Origin: Ketogulonicigenium vulgare WSH-001
GTDB lineage: Bacteria > Pseudomonadota > Alphaproteobacteria > Rhodobacterales > Rhodobacteraceae
Assembly: GCF_000223375.1 (NCBI RefSeq)
Contig: NC_017384.1
Span: 434,001-498,000, forward strand
DNA length: 64,000 nt
Direction of reading: 5' to 3'
In this document: positions 55,863 through 64,000 of the stretch, piece by piece
Layout: the number at the start of each line of letters is the position of its first letter
How positions within the stretch are numbered: the first letter of the stretch is position 1
Notes under the pieces: model-generated
Databases searched by the model: none
Seen by the model: only the letters and a program-made list of their open reading frames with translations
Told to the model about the DNA's origin: nothing
Made by a program: the position numbers and the translations under genes

Positions 55863-56761
55863 AGCGGGCAGGGCGCCAGATCGCCCTTGGCTGCCTTGCC
55901 CTGGCGTTGCTAGGCGCGCCCCTGGCGGCGCAAACCATTCCGTTGCCCGAGGCGCGCCCCGAGGCTGCAGCTCCGCAAACGCCTGCTCCAGAAACCGCTG
56001 CCCCCAACACGCCTGCGCAATCGGCGCCTGTCACCGCTCGGCCTGATGGCTCGCTGTCGGTGCCGATCCCGCGCACAAGGCCGCAATCCGTGCCAGCCGT
56101 ACCCCGCGCGGCGCAGGTCGCCCCGACGGTCCTGTCGGTTCTGCCCCCGGTGCCCCGCCCGCCGCAGCGCCCCGCCGGGCGGCGCGCCATTGCAGCAACA
56201 CCCGCGCCTGCCGCACCTGCCGCCCCCCGTATCGCCAGCACCGGCGCAGGGCTTTGCGGTATCCCCGGCCTGCAAGGCGATGTGATTCAGGATATTTCCG
56301 GTCGCGGCGGCTGCGGCGTCACGAATGCGGTGCAGGTGCGATCGGTGCAGGGTGTTGCGCTTTCGACGCCGCTGGTCATTGATTGCCAAACCGCCGTGAC
56401 CTTTAACCGCTGGGTCAGCGAGGTTGCGATCCCCAGCATCGGCAATACCGGCGGCGGCCTCGCCTTTATCCAGACGCCGGGCGGTTATTCCTGCCGCGCG
56501 GTGGTGGGCACCAATAGCAATCGCCTGTCTGAACATGGACGCGGCAAAGCGGTGGATGTCGTCGCCTTTCGCCTGCGCGATGGCACCACATTCAACGTGC
56601 TGAACGGCTGGCGCAGCGCGGCCTGGGGCAATGTGCTGCGCCAGATGCATCGCGCCGCCTGCGGCATGTTCGGCACGGTTCTGGGCCCCGAGGCGAACGC
56701 CGCCCACCGCGACCACCTGCATTTCGACACCGCCAGCCGCCGCAGTGCCTATTGCCGCTGA
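55859..56761 (+). CDS. Extensin-like C-terminal domain protein, exported
   Basis: A 300-residue protein starting at TTG 55859, whose codon overlaps the tyrA TGA; no better start exists before the signal peptide (LALALLGAPLAA). Residues 25-125 are a Pro/Ala-rich linker (PEARPEAAAPQTPAPE-like). The C-terminal domain (about 130-300) is the extensin-like C domain with paired Cys (GLCGIPG, GGCGV, DCQ, YSCRAVV) and SEHGRGKAVDVVAF plus HRDHLHFD, a His/Asp set like that of D,D-peptidase folds. A periplasmic wall role is likely but unproven. Confidence 0.82.
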   Translation: MKRAGRQIALGCLALALLGAPLAAQTIPLPEARPEAAAPQTPAPETAAPNTPAQSAPVTARPDGSLSVPIPRTRPQSVPAVPRAAQVAPTVLSVLPPVPRPPQRPAGRRAIAATPAPAAPAAPRIASTGAGLCGIPGLQGDVIQDISGRGGCGVTNAVQVRSVQGVALSTPLVIDCQTAVTFNRWVSEVAIPSIGNTGGGLAFIQTPGGYSCRAVVGTNSNRLSEHGRGKAVDVVAFRLRDGTTFNVLNGWRSAAWGNVLRQMHRAACGMFGTVLGPEANAAHRDHLHFDTASRRSAYCR

Positions 56762-56771
56762 AAGGATTCTG

Positions 56772-57269
56772 ATGACCAAACCCGCGTCTTCTCCCGGTAT
56801 CTTTGAAATCGGCATCGCGCTGGCGACGGGCGGCCTGATGACGATCATGCTGCTGTCAAACAGCCTGATGGCCGCACATACCACGCCGCTGTTTTCATCG
56901 TTGACGGCGCATGGCGTGGGAGCGGTGGCGCTGGTTTTGGCGGTGCTGGCGCTGCGGCTGGCGATGCCGGGCAAGGCACAGCCGCCGCTGATTGGCCGCG
57001 CGCCGCTGTGGGCCTATCTGGGCGGGCTATCAGGTGCGCTGACGGTGGTGCTGACCTCTTATGCCGCGAATTCTTCGCTGGCGCTGACGGGCACGCTGGC
57101 GCTGGGTCTGGCGGGGCAGGTGATCCTGGCGCTGATCTTTGACCGTTTTGGCCTTTTGGGCATGGCGCGGCGCAAGCCGACGCGCAATGATCTGATCTCG
57201 TTGGCGCTGGTAATCGGCGGCACGCTGTTGATCATCTTTGGTCGCGCGCAGGCTGGAGGGCAGGGCTGA
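56772..57269 (+). CDS. YdcZ-type DMT transporter subunit, first of a pair
   Basis: A 165-residue membrane protein with about five predicted helices and glycine-rich packing (GLSGALTVVLTSYAANSSLALTGTLALGLAGQV). It belongs to the DMT superfamily YdcZ branch (PF04657). It is followed immediately by a second, similar protein, and their TGATG overlap implies equimolar synthesis and a heterodimer. The substrate is unknown. The ATG at 56772 lies 10 bp after the extensin-like stop. Confidence 0.82.
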   Translation: MTKPASSPGIFEIGIALATGGLMTIMLLSNSLMAAHTTPLFSSLTAHGVGAVALVLAVLALRLAMPGKAQPPLIGRAPLWAYLGGLSGALTVVLTSYAANSSLALTGTLALGLAGQVILALIFDRFGLLGMARRKPTRNDLISLALVIGGTLLIIFGRAQAGGQG

Positions 57270-57700
57270 TGGCGGTGATTGTTCTGATCGCTTTCGCGGG
57301 CGGAATGCTGGTCACGCTGTCGCGCCAGTTGAACGGGCGGCTGGCGCTGTCGACCTCGGCGGTGATCTCGTCGCTGTGGAACCACGCGGTCGGCTTTGTG
57401 ATCCTGCTGGCCTATACGCTGGTGGTGCTGGGCGCAGGTGGTCTGTGGCCCGAGGGCGCATCCACCGCGCCGATGCTGGCCTGGATGGGCGGCATCTTTG
57501 GCGCCGTCTTTGTGGCGGCGGGTAGCTGGCTGATCCCGCGTCTGGGCGCGGCGCTGACATCGGTGCTGCTGATCGCGGGGCAGATGTTGTCATCGGTGGC
57601 GCTGGATCTGTTGCGCGGCGCATCCGGCAATGGCTGGATGCAGCTCGGCGGGGTGCTGATGATCCTTGCCGGTGTCTGGATCAGCCGCAACAAGACGTAA
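57269..57700 (+). CDS. YdcZ-type DMT transporter subunit, second of a pair
   Basis: A 143-residue membrane protein of the same family (IVLIAFAGGMLVTLSRQLNGRLA, MGGIFGAVFVAAGSWLIPRLGA) with four to five helices. It overlaps its partner by one base. A bidirectional terminator lies right behind it. The pair probably works as a small antiparallel or heterodimeric exporter. Confidence 0.82.
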   Translation: MAVIVLIAFAGGMLVTLSRQLNGRLALSTSAVISSLWNHAVGFVILLAYTLVVLGAGGLWPEGASTAPMLAWMGGIFGAVFVAAGSWLIPRLGAALTSVLLIAGQMLSSVALDLLRGASGNGWMQLGGVLMILAGVWISRNKT

Positions 57701-57724
57701 AAAAGGGGCCGCGCGGCCCCTTTT
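57701..57724. terminator. Bidirectional terminator between the YdcZ pair and yqhA
   Basis: AAAAGGGGCCG (57701-57711) pairs with CGGCCCCTTTT (57714-57724). A/T ends serve both directions; the two flanking genes are convergent. Confidence 0.85.
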
Positions 57725-57727
57725 CTT

Positions 57728-58270
57728 TTAGTATTTGGATGCGGCTTTCACCTTGGCGTTGATGTAATCCATCAGCGCCATCATCACGCCCGAGACGATG
57801 AACACCAGGTGGATGATCACCAGCCACATCAGCTCGGTGCCGTCGAACAACTCGCCCACCGGCTTGCCGATTTCCATGAACCGCTTCAGCAGGTGGATCG
57901 CCGAAATCGCCACGATCGAGGCGATCAGCTTCATCTTGAGGCCCGCGAAGTCCACAGTGCCCATCCATTCGGGACGCTCGGCATTTTCGTCGATATCGAG
58001 TTTCGAGACGAAATTCTCGTAGCCCGAAAAGATCACGATCCCCAAAAGGTTCGCAGCCAGCGTCAGGTCGATCAGTGACAGGACGGCGAGGATGCCCTTG
58101 TCCATCTCCATCGTGAACATCTGCGGCACGTAATACATGAGCTCGCGGAAAAAGATCACAACGACCATCAACAGCGCCAGCACAAGGCCCAGATACATAG
58201 GGGCCATCAGCCAGCGCGACGCAAACAAGGTGCGCTCGAAGCCGACTTCGAGACCGTTCTTTTTCGACAT
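57728..58270 (-). CDS. YqhA/UPF0114 family inner-membrane protein
   Basis: A 180-residue protein with three or four membrane spans and the family opening GLEVGFERTLFASRWLMAPMYLGL. The conserved IVIFSGYENFVSKLD lies near residue 78. UPF0114 (YqhA) proteins have no proven function. It is transcribed alone; the gap to rpsD holds the rpsD terminator. Confidence 0.88.
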   Translation of the reverse strand: MSKKNGLEVGFERTLFASRWLMAPMYLGLVLALLMVVVIFFRELMYYVPQMFTMEMDKGILAVLSLIDLTLAANLLGIVIFSGYENFVSKLDIDENAERPEWMGTVDFAGLKMKLIASIVAISAIHLLKRFMEIGKPVGELFDGTELMWLVIIHLVFIVSGVMMALMDYINAKVKAASKY

Positions 58271-58373
58271 TCTTTTCTCCGGGAGGGGTGTTTCGCGATC
58301 AGATAAAATCGACGCGATCCGCGATCAATAGGGCGTGACACAAAATCGCATGGGCAAAGCGCGGGCAAAGAAA

Positions 58374-58397
58374 AAGCCCGCCGAAACCGGCGGGCTT
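58374..58397 (-). terminator. Terminator of rpsD
   Basis: AAGCCCGCC (58374-58382) pairs with GGCGGGCTT (58389-58397); on the minus strand it is followed by TTTTTC. It lies 23 bp after the rpsD stop. Confidence 0.85.
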
Positions 58398-58419
58398 AAA
58401 AGAAGAAATCCGGTTGGGA

Positions 58420-59040
58420 TTAGTTCTTTGCGTAGAATTCGACGATCAGGTTCGGTTCCATGATCACCGGATAGGGAACGTCAGCCAGCGAAGGCGTGCG
58501 CACATAGGTCGCGGTCAGCTTGCTGTTGTCGACTTCGATGTAGTCGGGAACGTTACGCTCGGCCAGGTTGATGGCTTCCAGCACGACGGCCAGTTGCTTG
58601 GACTTGGCGCGGATCTCGATGACGTCGCCTTCTTTGACGCGATACGAGGGGATGTTCACCGAAACGCCGTTCACGGTGACGTGGCCGTGGTTCACGAATT
58701 GGCGTGCAGCAAAGACGGTCGCAACCCACTTGGCGCGGTAGACGACGGCGTCCAGGCGGCGCTCGAGCAGGCCTACCAGGTTCTCACCGGTGTCGCCCTT
58801 GGTACGCTCGGCATCCGAATAGATGCGGCGGAATTGCTTTTCGGTCAGGTCGCCGTAGTAACCCTTCAGCTTTTGCTTTGCGCGCAGCTGGGTACCAAAG
58901 TCGGACAGTTTGCCCTTGCGGCGCTGACCGTGCTGACCGGGACCGTATTCGCGGCGGTTCAGCGGCGATTTGGGACGGCCCCAGATGTTTTCGCCCATAC
59001 GGCGGTCAATTTTGTGCTTGGCAGAAGTACGTTTAGTCAC
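58420..59040 (-). CDS. rpsD: 30S ribosomal protein S4
   Basis: A 206-residue 16S rRNA-binding primary assembly protein. The opening [20 protein letters not shown] and the S4 domain region ([27 protein letters not shown]) are typical of alphaproteobacteria. The start codon is GTG at 59040, with AAGGAG upstream. As usual in this group it is a solitary gene, outside the alpha ribosomal operon, with its own promoter and terminator. Autoregulation of the E. coli kind would not apply directly. Confidence 0.97.
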   Translation of the reverse strand: MTKRTSAKHKIDRRMGENIWGRPKSPLNRREYGPGQHGQRRKGKLSDFGTQLRAKQKLKGYYGDLTEKQFRRIYSDAERTKGDTGENLVGLLERRLDAVVYRAKWVATVFAARQFVNHGHVTVNGVSVNIPSYRVKEGDVIEIRAKSKQLAVVLEAINLAERNVPDYIEVDNSKLTATYVRTPSLADVPYPVIMEPNLIVEFYAKN

Positions 59041-59152
59041 CTCTGATCTCCTTCAAAGTGGGTGCCCCGGATGGGGCGTGAAGGGCGTTGTCCTTTGGAA
59101 TGATATCCCGACAGGCTGCCCCTTGCGGGGGCCACCAACACCAACAGAGGCG

Positions 59153-59181
59153 GCTTTATGAGGGGCAGGGCGGGAAGTCAA
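59153..59181 (-). promoter_or_regulatory. Candidate rpsD promoter
   Basis: On the minus strand TTGACT (59181-59176), 17-nt spacer and TAAAGC (59158-59153). It overlaps the last codons of the upstream methyltransferase gene and leaves a leader of about 105 nt before the GTG. The -35 box is strong, the -10 box is weak. Confidence 0.45.
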
Positions 59182-59945
59182 GTCCGCGTGGCGGTGATGA
59201 AGACCTTGTCCACGGTGAACGTGCCGTCATCCTCGATCCGCAGGGCATCGCGCACCGGCTGGCTTGCGCCCGATTGCAATTCCAGCAGCGCCGCGACCAT
59301 CGGGATGGGCGTGCCCGAGCGTTTCACCCAAGGCTGGAATTCCAGCCTGAGCGGGTGATGGCTGAGGGTCTGGACCTGAAAACCCGCAACGGCAAGTGCG
59401 CTGACCCATTCGGCGGCGGTATAATTGCGCACATGCGAGCGGTCGCGGAGCAGTTCAATCGCCTGCAGATGGGTGTCGACCACGGCGGAACGCGGCGCTG
59501 CCGTATCCATAAAGACAGCCGTCGCGCCGGGTTTCAGCACGCGGTGCGCCTCGCGCAGACCGGCGGCCAGATCGTGCCAGTGATGCGCCGAATAGCGGCT
59601 GGCCAGAAAATCGGCATGTTCATCGGGCAGGGACATCATCTCGGCAGGCGCACAGAGGGTCGTCAGGTTCGTGATGCCGCGCGCCCGCGCGGTGGCGCCG
59701 ACGGCCAGCAGCATGTCCTGCGACAGATCAACGGCCAGCACATGATCAGCAAGGCCCGCCATCCGGTAAGCCACATGGCCGCCGCCTGCGCCCAGATCAA
59801 TCGCCAGATGCGGGCGTTTACCGGCCATAATCTCGGCCAAAGCCTCGATATCCTCGCCCGCCGCATGGGTCGGGCTGTCGATATAGGCCTGCGCGCGGGG
59901 GCCGAATTGCTTGTCGACCTTATCGTAATGGCTGTCTGCGGGCAT
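59178..59945 (-). CDS. Class I SAM-dependent methyltransferase
   Basis: A 255-residue methyltransferase of the UbiE/Methyltransf_11 type. The SAM loop is LAIDLGAGGGHVAYR (about 48-62), followed by VDLSQDMLLAV and the ALHH-like SRYSAHHWHDL. The substrate is unknown. It lies between clpA and rpsD on the same strand, behind the clpA terminator. Confidence 0.85.
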   Translation of the reverse strand: MPADSHYDKVDKQFGPRAQAYIDSPTHAAGEDIEALAEIMAGKRPHLAIDLGAGGGHVAYRMAGLADHVLAVDLSQDMLLAVGATARARGITNLTTLCAPAEMMSLPDEHADFLASRYSAHHWHDLAAGLREAHRVLKPGATAVFMDTAAPRSAVVDTHLQAIELLRDRSHVRNYTAAEWVSALAVAGFQVQTLSHHPLRLEFQPWVKRSGTPIPMVAALLELQSGASQPVRDALRIEDDGTFTVDKVFITATRT

Positions 59946-59966
59946 GTTTGCCTCCCGAAATGGAAA

Positions 59967-59991
59967 AGGCCCGCCATCTCTGGCGGGCCTT
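59967..59991 (-). terminator. Terminator of clpA
   Basis: AAGGCCCGCCA (59967-59977) and TGGCGGGCCTT (59981-59991) form a perfect 11-bp stem; on the minus strand it is followed by TTC. It lies 19 bp after the clpA stop. Confidence 0.75.
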
Positions 59992-60010
59992 CAGATTATA
60001 CCCTTGGCGA

Positions 60011-62320
60011 TCAGTCCGCCAGTTCAGGTGTATCGCTGGTGGCTTGGCGCTGTTTCGCCGCCTCGAATTGCAAGTCCAGCTTGCCATCCTTGACGCCGAC
60101 GCGCACCAGACCGCCTTTTTGCAAGCTGCCAAACAGCAGCTCCTCGGCCAGCGGCTTTTTGATATGCTCTTGGATCACGCGCGCCAGTGGGCGGGCGCCC
60201 ATCTTTTCGTCGTAACCCTCGTCCCCCAACCAAGCGGCGGCCGCGGGCGACAGTTCGAAATGCACGTTGCGATCCAGCAGCTGCGCCTCGAGTTGCAGGA
60301 CGAATTTCTCGACCACCTTGCTGATCGTCTCCTTGGCCAGTGGGGCAAAGGCGATGACCGCATCCAGACGGTTGCGGAATTCGGGCGTGAACGTCCGCTC
60401 GATCGCGGCGGTGTCCTCGCCCTCGCGGCGGTCGCGGCCAAAGCCAAGCGCCTCGCGCGCCTGATCGGCAGCCCCCGCATTCGAGGTCATGATCAGGATC
60501 ACATTGCGAAAATCGACCTGACGCCCGTTGTGATCGGTCAGCTTGCCGTGGTCCATCACCTGCAACAGGATGTTGAACACATCGGGGTGGGCCTTTTCGA
60601 TCTCGTCCAGCAGCAGCACCGAATGGGGGTGCTGGTCGATGCCATCGGTCAAAAGCCCGCCTTGGTCAAAGCCGACATAGCCCGGAGGCGCGCCGATCAG
60701 ACGCGAAACCGCGTGCTTTTCCATGTATTCCGACATGTCAAAGCGCAGCATTTCAACGCCCAGCGTATCGGCTAGCTGCTTGGCAACCTCGGTTTTACCG
60801 ACGCCGGTGGGCCCTGCGAACAGATAGTTGCCGATCGGCTTTTCAGGCTCGCGCAGGCCAGCCCGCGCCAGTTTGATCGCCGAGGCCAGCGCCTCGATCG
60901 CTTTGTCCTGACCAAAGACCACGCGTTTCAGCGACGGCTCGAGGTCTTTCAGCGTAGCGGCATCGTCCTTGGACACTTGCTTGGGCGGGATGCGGGCGAT
61001 TTTGGCGACCACAGCCTCGACTTCCTTCACCGAGATCGTCTTGCGACGGCGGCTTTCGGGCACCAGATGCTGGGCGGCACCGGCCTCGTCGATGATATCA
61101 ATCGCGCTATCGGGCAGTTTGCGGTCATGGATATAGCGCGCTGCCAGCTCGACCGAGGCCCGGATCGCATCATTGGTGTATTTCACACCGTGATGCTCCT
61201 CGAAATTCGGCTTGAGGCCGCGCAGGATTTTCACCGCATCGTCGATGCTGGGCTCGTTCACGTCGATCTTTTGGAAACGGCGGGCGAGGGCGCGGTCTTT
61301 CTCGAAATGCTGGCGGAACTCTTTATAGGTGGTCGAGCCCATGCAGCGCAGCTTGCCACCGGCCAAAGCCGGTTTCAGCAGGTTCGAGGCATCCATCGCC
61401 CCGCCCGAGGTCGCGCCCGCACCAATCACGGTGTGGATCTCGTCGATGAACAGCACGGCATCGGGGTGGTCTTCCAGCTCTTTGACGACAGCCTTCAGAC
61501 GTTCCTCGAAATCACCGCGATAGCGGGTGCCGGCCAGCAGCGCGCCCATATCCAGCGAATAGATCGTGGTCGCGGCCAGCACTTCGGGCACGTCGCCCTG
61601 AACGATTTTCCACGCCAGCCCTTCGGCGATGGCGGTCTTGCCCACGCCCGGATCACCCACCAACAGCGGGTTGTTCTTGCGCCGGCGGCACAGGACCTGA
61701 ATGGCCCGCTCGACCTCGAGGTCGCGGCCGATCAGCGGGTCGACGTCACCCTTACGCGCCTTGCTGTTCAGATCGACGCAATATTTCGCCAAGGCCTTTT
61801 CCTTCTCGTCACCCGTGGGGGCCGAGCGGTCTTCGCCGTTCGTCGCCCCGTTGACAGTGCGGTTTTCGGCAAAATCTGGATCTTTGGCGACGCCATGGGC
61901 GATGAAGTTCACCGCATCATAGCGGGTCATGTCCTGCTCTTGCAGGAAGTAGACGGCATGGCTTTCACGCTCGGCAAACAATGCGACGATGACATTGGCG
62001 CCGGTCACCTCGACACGGCCCGCGCTTTGGACATGGATGGCGGCGCGTTGGATCACACGCTGGAAGGCGGCGGTCGGCACGGCTTCCGAGCCTTCAACCG
62101 TTGTCACCAGCGTGGTCAGGTCATCGTCAACAAAGTCTTCCAGCGATTTGCGCAGGTCGGTCATATCGACGGCGCAGGCGCGCAAAACATGGGCCGCGTC
62201 AGGTTCGTCAAGCAAGGCGAGCAGCAGATGCTCGAGCGTTGCAAGCTCATGGTGGTGTGCATTGGCAATCGACAATGCGCTGTGAATGGACTGTTCGAGC
62301 GAATTGGTAAATGACGGCAC
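60011..62320 (-). CDS. clpA: ATP-dependent Clp protease ATP-binding subunit ClpA
   Basis: A 769-residue AAA+ unfoldase that feeds ClpP and uses the ClpS adaptor. The N-domain (about 1-140, [34 protein letters not shown]) is followed by two AAA modules with Walker [10 protein letters not shown] and GPTGVGKTE. The start chosen is GTG at 62320, which has AGGAG upstream and gives the family beginning (V/M)PSFTNSL; residues encoded further upstream are not conserved. A promoter resembling the heat-shock sigma type lies upstream. Confidence 0.95.
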   Translation of the reverse strand: MPSFTNSLEQSIHSALSIANAHHHELATLEHLLLALLDEPDAAHVLRACAVDMTDLRKSLEDFVDDDLTTLVTTVEGSEAVPTAAFQRVIQRAAIHVQSAGRVEVTGANVIVALFAERESHAVYFLQEQDMTRYDAVNFIAHGVAKDPDFAENRTVNGATNGEDRSAPTGDEKEKALAKYCVDLNSKARKGDVDPLIGRDLEVERAIQVLCRRRKNNPLLVGDPGVGKTAIAEGLAWKIVQGDVPEVLAATTIYSLDMGALLAGTRYRGDFEERLKAVVKELEDHPDAVLFIDEIHTVIGAGATSGGAMDASNLLKPALAGGKLRCMGSTTYKEFRQHFEKDRALARRFQKIDVNEPSIDDAVKILRGLKPNFEEHHGVKYTNDAIRASVELAARYIHDRKLPDSAIDIIDEAGAAQHLVPESRRRKTISVKEVEAVVAKIARIPPKQVSKDDAATLKDLEPSLKRVVFGQDKAIEALASAIKLARAGLREPEKPIGNYLFAGPTGVGKTEVAKQLADTLGVEMLRFDMSEYMEKHAVSRLIGAPPGYVGFDQGGLLTDGIDQHPHSVLLLDEIEKAHPDVFNILLQVMDHGKLTDHNGRQVDFRNVILIMTSNAGAADQAREALGFGRDRREGEDTAAIERTFTPEFRNRLDAVIAFAPLAKETISKVVEKFVLQLEAQLLDRNVHFELSPAAAAWLGDEGYDEKMGARPLARVIQEHIKKPLAEELLFGSLQKGGLVRVGVKDGKLDLQFEAAKQRQATSDTPELAD

Positions 62321-62402
62321 GGTCGGGTGCTCCTTTCGTCCGGGGGCGGGCAGAGGCCTTTGGCTTTTGGTCCGCTGCGCCACCATGGCCTATAGGATAT
62401 AA

Positions 62403-62430
62403 AGATCGGCTTTCCTTGCGTATCTTCAAG
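62403..62430 (-). promoter_or_regulatory. RpoH-like (heat-shock) promoter candidate for clpA
   Basis: On the minus strand CTTGAAG (62430-62424), 13-nt spacer and GCCGATCT (62410-62403). E. coli sigma-32 consensus is CTTGAAA with CCCCATNT; the fit is good in the -35 box and partial in the -10 box. The 5' leader to the GTG would be about 75 nt. Confidence 0.4.
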
Positions 62431-62514
62431 AAGAAAATTGTCACATTCCGATCACTAAATAAGACGGAGCAGAAATGAAGGCGTAAACGGCCCTTTCGGG
62501 CCGCGGGTTTTCGC

Positions 62515-63309
62515 CTAGAAATCGTCCTTCATGGCCCGCAAGCGGGTAAAGACGCGCAGCGGATCGGCATCGGGCATGTCGATGGCCCGCGCGATCTGCG
62601 CCTCATGCGCCCGCAAGAACGGGTTTGTTGCCAGCTCTTTTTCCAGTCGGGCCGGAACGGTAAAGCTGCCTTCGGCGCGGCAGGCCGCGATTTTGGTGGC
62701 ACGCGCACGCAAGGATGGGTCGTCCGGCAGGATCGACAGGGCAAAGCGCATATTGCTTTCGGTATATTCATGGCCCGAATGGATCAGCGTCTCGGGCGGC
62801 AGGGCGGCAAGCTGGGTCAGGCTGTGATACATCTGTGCGGCGGTGCCCTCGAACAGGCGACCGCAGCCCATCACCATCAGGCTGTCGCCGGTAAAGGCCG
62901 CTGTCAGTTCAGGCAGGTGAAAGGCGATATGGCCGATGGTATGGCCGGGCACTTCGATCACCTCGACCGGCGTGCCCAGCAACGAGAACACATCACCGCC
63001 CTTTAGCGCATGATCCAGCGGCGGCAGGCGGTGGCGGTCAGCGGCCGCGCCGTAAACCTGGGCCTTGTGGTTTTGCAGCAGGGCGGGGACGGCGGCGATA
63101 TGGTCGTCGTGGTGGTGGGTCAGCAAGATGGCGTCCAGCTTCCAGCCGCGGGCGCGCAGCACGGTCTCGATCGGGTCTGCCTCGGGGGCGTCGATCAAGG
63201 CGGTGCGGTTTGTGGTGCTGTCGTGGATCAGAAAGGCATAATTGTCGCGCAGGCAGGGGATCGTGACGATCCGAAATCCTTTGTCATCGGTTCCTGTCGA
63301 GGCGGACAT
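62515..63309 (-). CDS. gloB: Hydroxyacylglutathione hydrolase (glyoxalase II)
   Basis: A 264-residue metallo-beta-lactamase-fold enzyme that hydrolyses S-lactoylglutathione to lactate, the last step of methylglyoxal detoxification. The metal motif THHHDDH is at residues 64-70, and PGHTIGHIAF, FTGDSLMVMGCGRLFEG and SGHEYTESNMRF follow as in GloB. The ATG at 63309 has GGGAG about 6 nt before it; the longer upstream frame is not conserved. It is divergent from the methyltransferase at the window end. Confidence 0.94.
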   Translation of the reverse strand: MSASTGTDDKGFRIVTIPCLRDNYAFLIHDSTTNRTALIDAPEADPIETVLRARGWKLDAILLTHHHDDHIAAVPALLQNHKAQVYGAAADRHRLPPLDHALKGGDVFSLLGTPVEVIEVPGHTIGHIAFHLPELTAAFTGDSLMVMGCGRLFEGTAAQMYHSLTQLAALPPETLIHSGHEYTESNMRFALSILPDDPSLRARATKIAACRAEGSFTVPARLEKELATNPFLRAHEAQIARAIDMPDADPLRVFTRLRAMKDDF

Positions 63310-63461
63310 GGCAGTCTCCCAAAATTCTAGGGCCCCCCGGAATGTCGGGGATGTCGTTCGGATGAACATGTGGATACGGGGTTGCATTGACAGCCCCTTT
63401 GGGAATCATGGGATTACTTCGCCCCTAAGGCAAGGTGCCGGGGCGGATTTGGCGGGGTGAA

Positions 63462-64000
63462 ATGTATCTCGACGTGCAGGATCTGAAGAATTTCTACTAT
63501 CGCAGCGCCCTTGGGCGGGCGGTGCAGCAGGTCTTGCGCGGACGCTTGCGGCAGATGTGGCCCGAGACAAAGGGTATGACGATTGCAGGATTCGGCTTTG
63601 CACTGCCGTTGCTGCGTCCGTTTCTGCCCGAGGCCCGCCGCGTCATCGGGCTGATGCCGGGGCCGCAGGGGGTGATGGCCTGGCCGCCCGGCCTGCCCAA
63701 TATCACCACATTGGTCGAAGAGGCGCTTTGGCCATTGGAAACGGGGTCGGTGGACCGGCTGGTCATGCTGCACGGCCTTGAGATGTCCGATGACCCCGGC
63801 GCGCTGCTGCAAGAGGCGCGGCGCGTCCTTGGGCCCGGCGGACGGGCGGTGTTCATCGTGCCCAACCGCGCCGGGATATGGTCGCGCACCGACCGCACGC
63901 CCTTTGGCTATGGCAAGCCCTATACGATCGGCCAGCTAGAAGGGGCGCTGCGACTGCATGACTTTGCGCCCGAGCGCGCGGCAACGGTGCTGTATCAGCC
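63462..64000 (+). CDS. Class I SAM-dependent methyltransferase, C-terminus cut by window edge
   Basis: The first 179 residues are visible and the frame is open to the end of the window. It starts [19 protein letters not shown] and contains [59 protein letters not shown], a typical Methyltransf_11 layout with a somewhat degenerate SAM loop. Rhodobacteraceae often have this gene divergent to gloB. The substrate is unknown. Confidence 0.8.
   Translation, partial: MYLDVQDLKNFYYRSALGRAVQQVLRGRLRQMWPETKGMTIAGFGFALPLLRPFLPEARRVIGLMPGPQGVMAWPPGLPNITTLVEEALWPLETGSVDRLVMLHGLEMSDDPGALLQEARRVLGPGGRAVFIVPNRAGIWSRTDRTPFGYGKPYTIGQLEGALRLHDFAPERAATVLYQ

Noticed and set aside
60977..62314. Long open frame (445 codons) antisense to clpA
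   Set aside because: It is the GC-rich shadow of clpA. The translation is rich in Arg, His and Gln with no domain, and clpA on the other strand is unmistakable.

Overview
The window is GC-rich (roughly 60-65% by eye), densely coded alphaproteobacterial chromosome, most probably Rhodobacterales/Rhodobacteraceae. Supporting marks are a class I lysyl-tRNA synthetase, the ClpS and ClpA pair, a TauE/SafE exporter joined to a TIGR02186-type protein, an Irr-box-like iron element, a small bacterial SRP RNA, and a solitary beta-helix protein resembling the head-spike protein of Rhodobacteraceae gene transfer agents. I saw no insertion sequence, integrase, CRISPR array or tRNA gene, so this reads as core chromosome with a few accessory islets. 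A genus cannot be fixed from this window alone.

Layout. 1-2.1 kb: anion exporter pair and purine nucleoside phosphorylase. 2.1-6.9 kb: BMP-type nucleoside ABC importer, whose last cistron is the phosphorylase, so uptake and phosphorolysis of purine nucleosides are coupled. 7-8.6 kb: rimI, tsaB and a NifU-type Fe-S protein with an Irr-like site upstream. 8.7-9.9 kb: a small secreted protein, an AT-rich gene-free gap with strong inverted repeats, and a minimal zinc peptidase. 9.9-17.7 kb: translation and envelope genes (gltX, a cold-shock gene, ettA, nadD, a frameshifted dacB, a TerB-like gene, lysS). 17.8-20 kb: the beta-helix spike-like gene. 20.1-25.2 kb: a complete urease operon ureDABCEFG.

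25.2-28.7 kb: a translationally coupled tail behind urease holding a degenerate DgoK-like protein, a LysR regulator, a VOC dioxygenase-like protein and a glutathionyl-hydroquinone reductase, which together suggest quinone or hydroquinone detoxification. 28.9-33 kb: class III aminotransferase, galE, a small exported protein and a SIS-domain sugar-phosphate protein. 33-36.9 kb (minus strand): dnaX-ybaB-recR, a GNAT, a GFA-family protein and the SRP RNA. 36.9-39.7 kb: HAD phosphatase, GST, CoxG-like protein and prephenate dehydratase. 39.8-46.1 kb: membrane-anchored cytochrome c and the yejABEF-type peptide importer.

46.1-48.9 kb: a SPOR-domain D,D-carboxypeptidase and a HAD hydrolase. 48.9-50.7 kb: clpS, an rsmC-like methyltransferase and a lipoprotein. 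50.8-53.8 kb: the heme genes hemF, hemE and hemC. 53.8-57.7 kb: hisC-tyrA coupled to an extensin-like protein, then a paired YdcZ-type transporter. 57.7-64 kb: YqhA, rpsD, a methyltransferase, clpA (with a heat-shock-like promoter), gloB and a methyltransferase cut by the window edge.

The most notable items are the single-base frameshift in dacB, the motif-stripped DgoK-like protein coupled to ureG and lysR, the spike-like beta-helix protein outside any phage context, an 18-residue insertion in UreC, the Irr-like box before the NifU-type gene and the RpoH-like promoter before clpA. No clearly new multi-gene defence or biosynthetic system was found.
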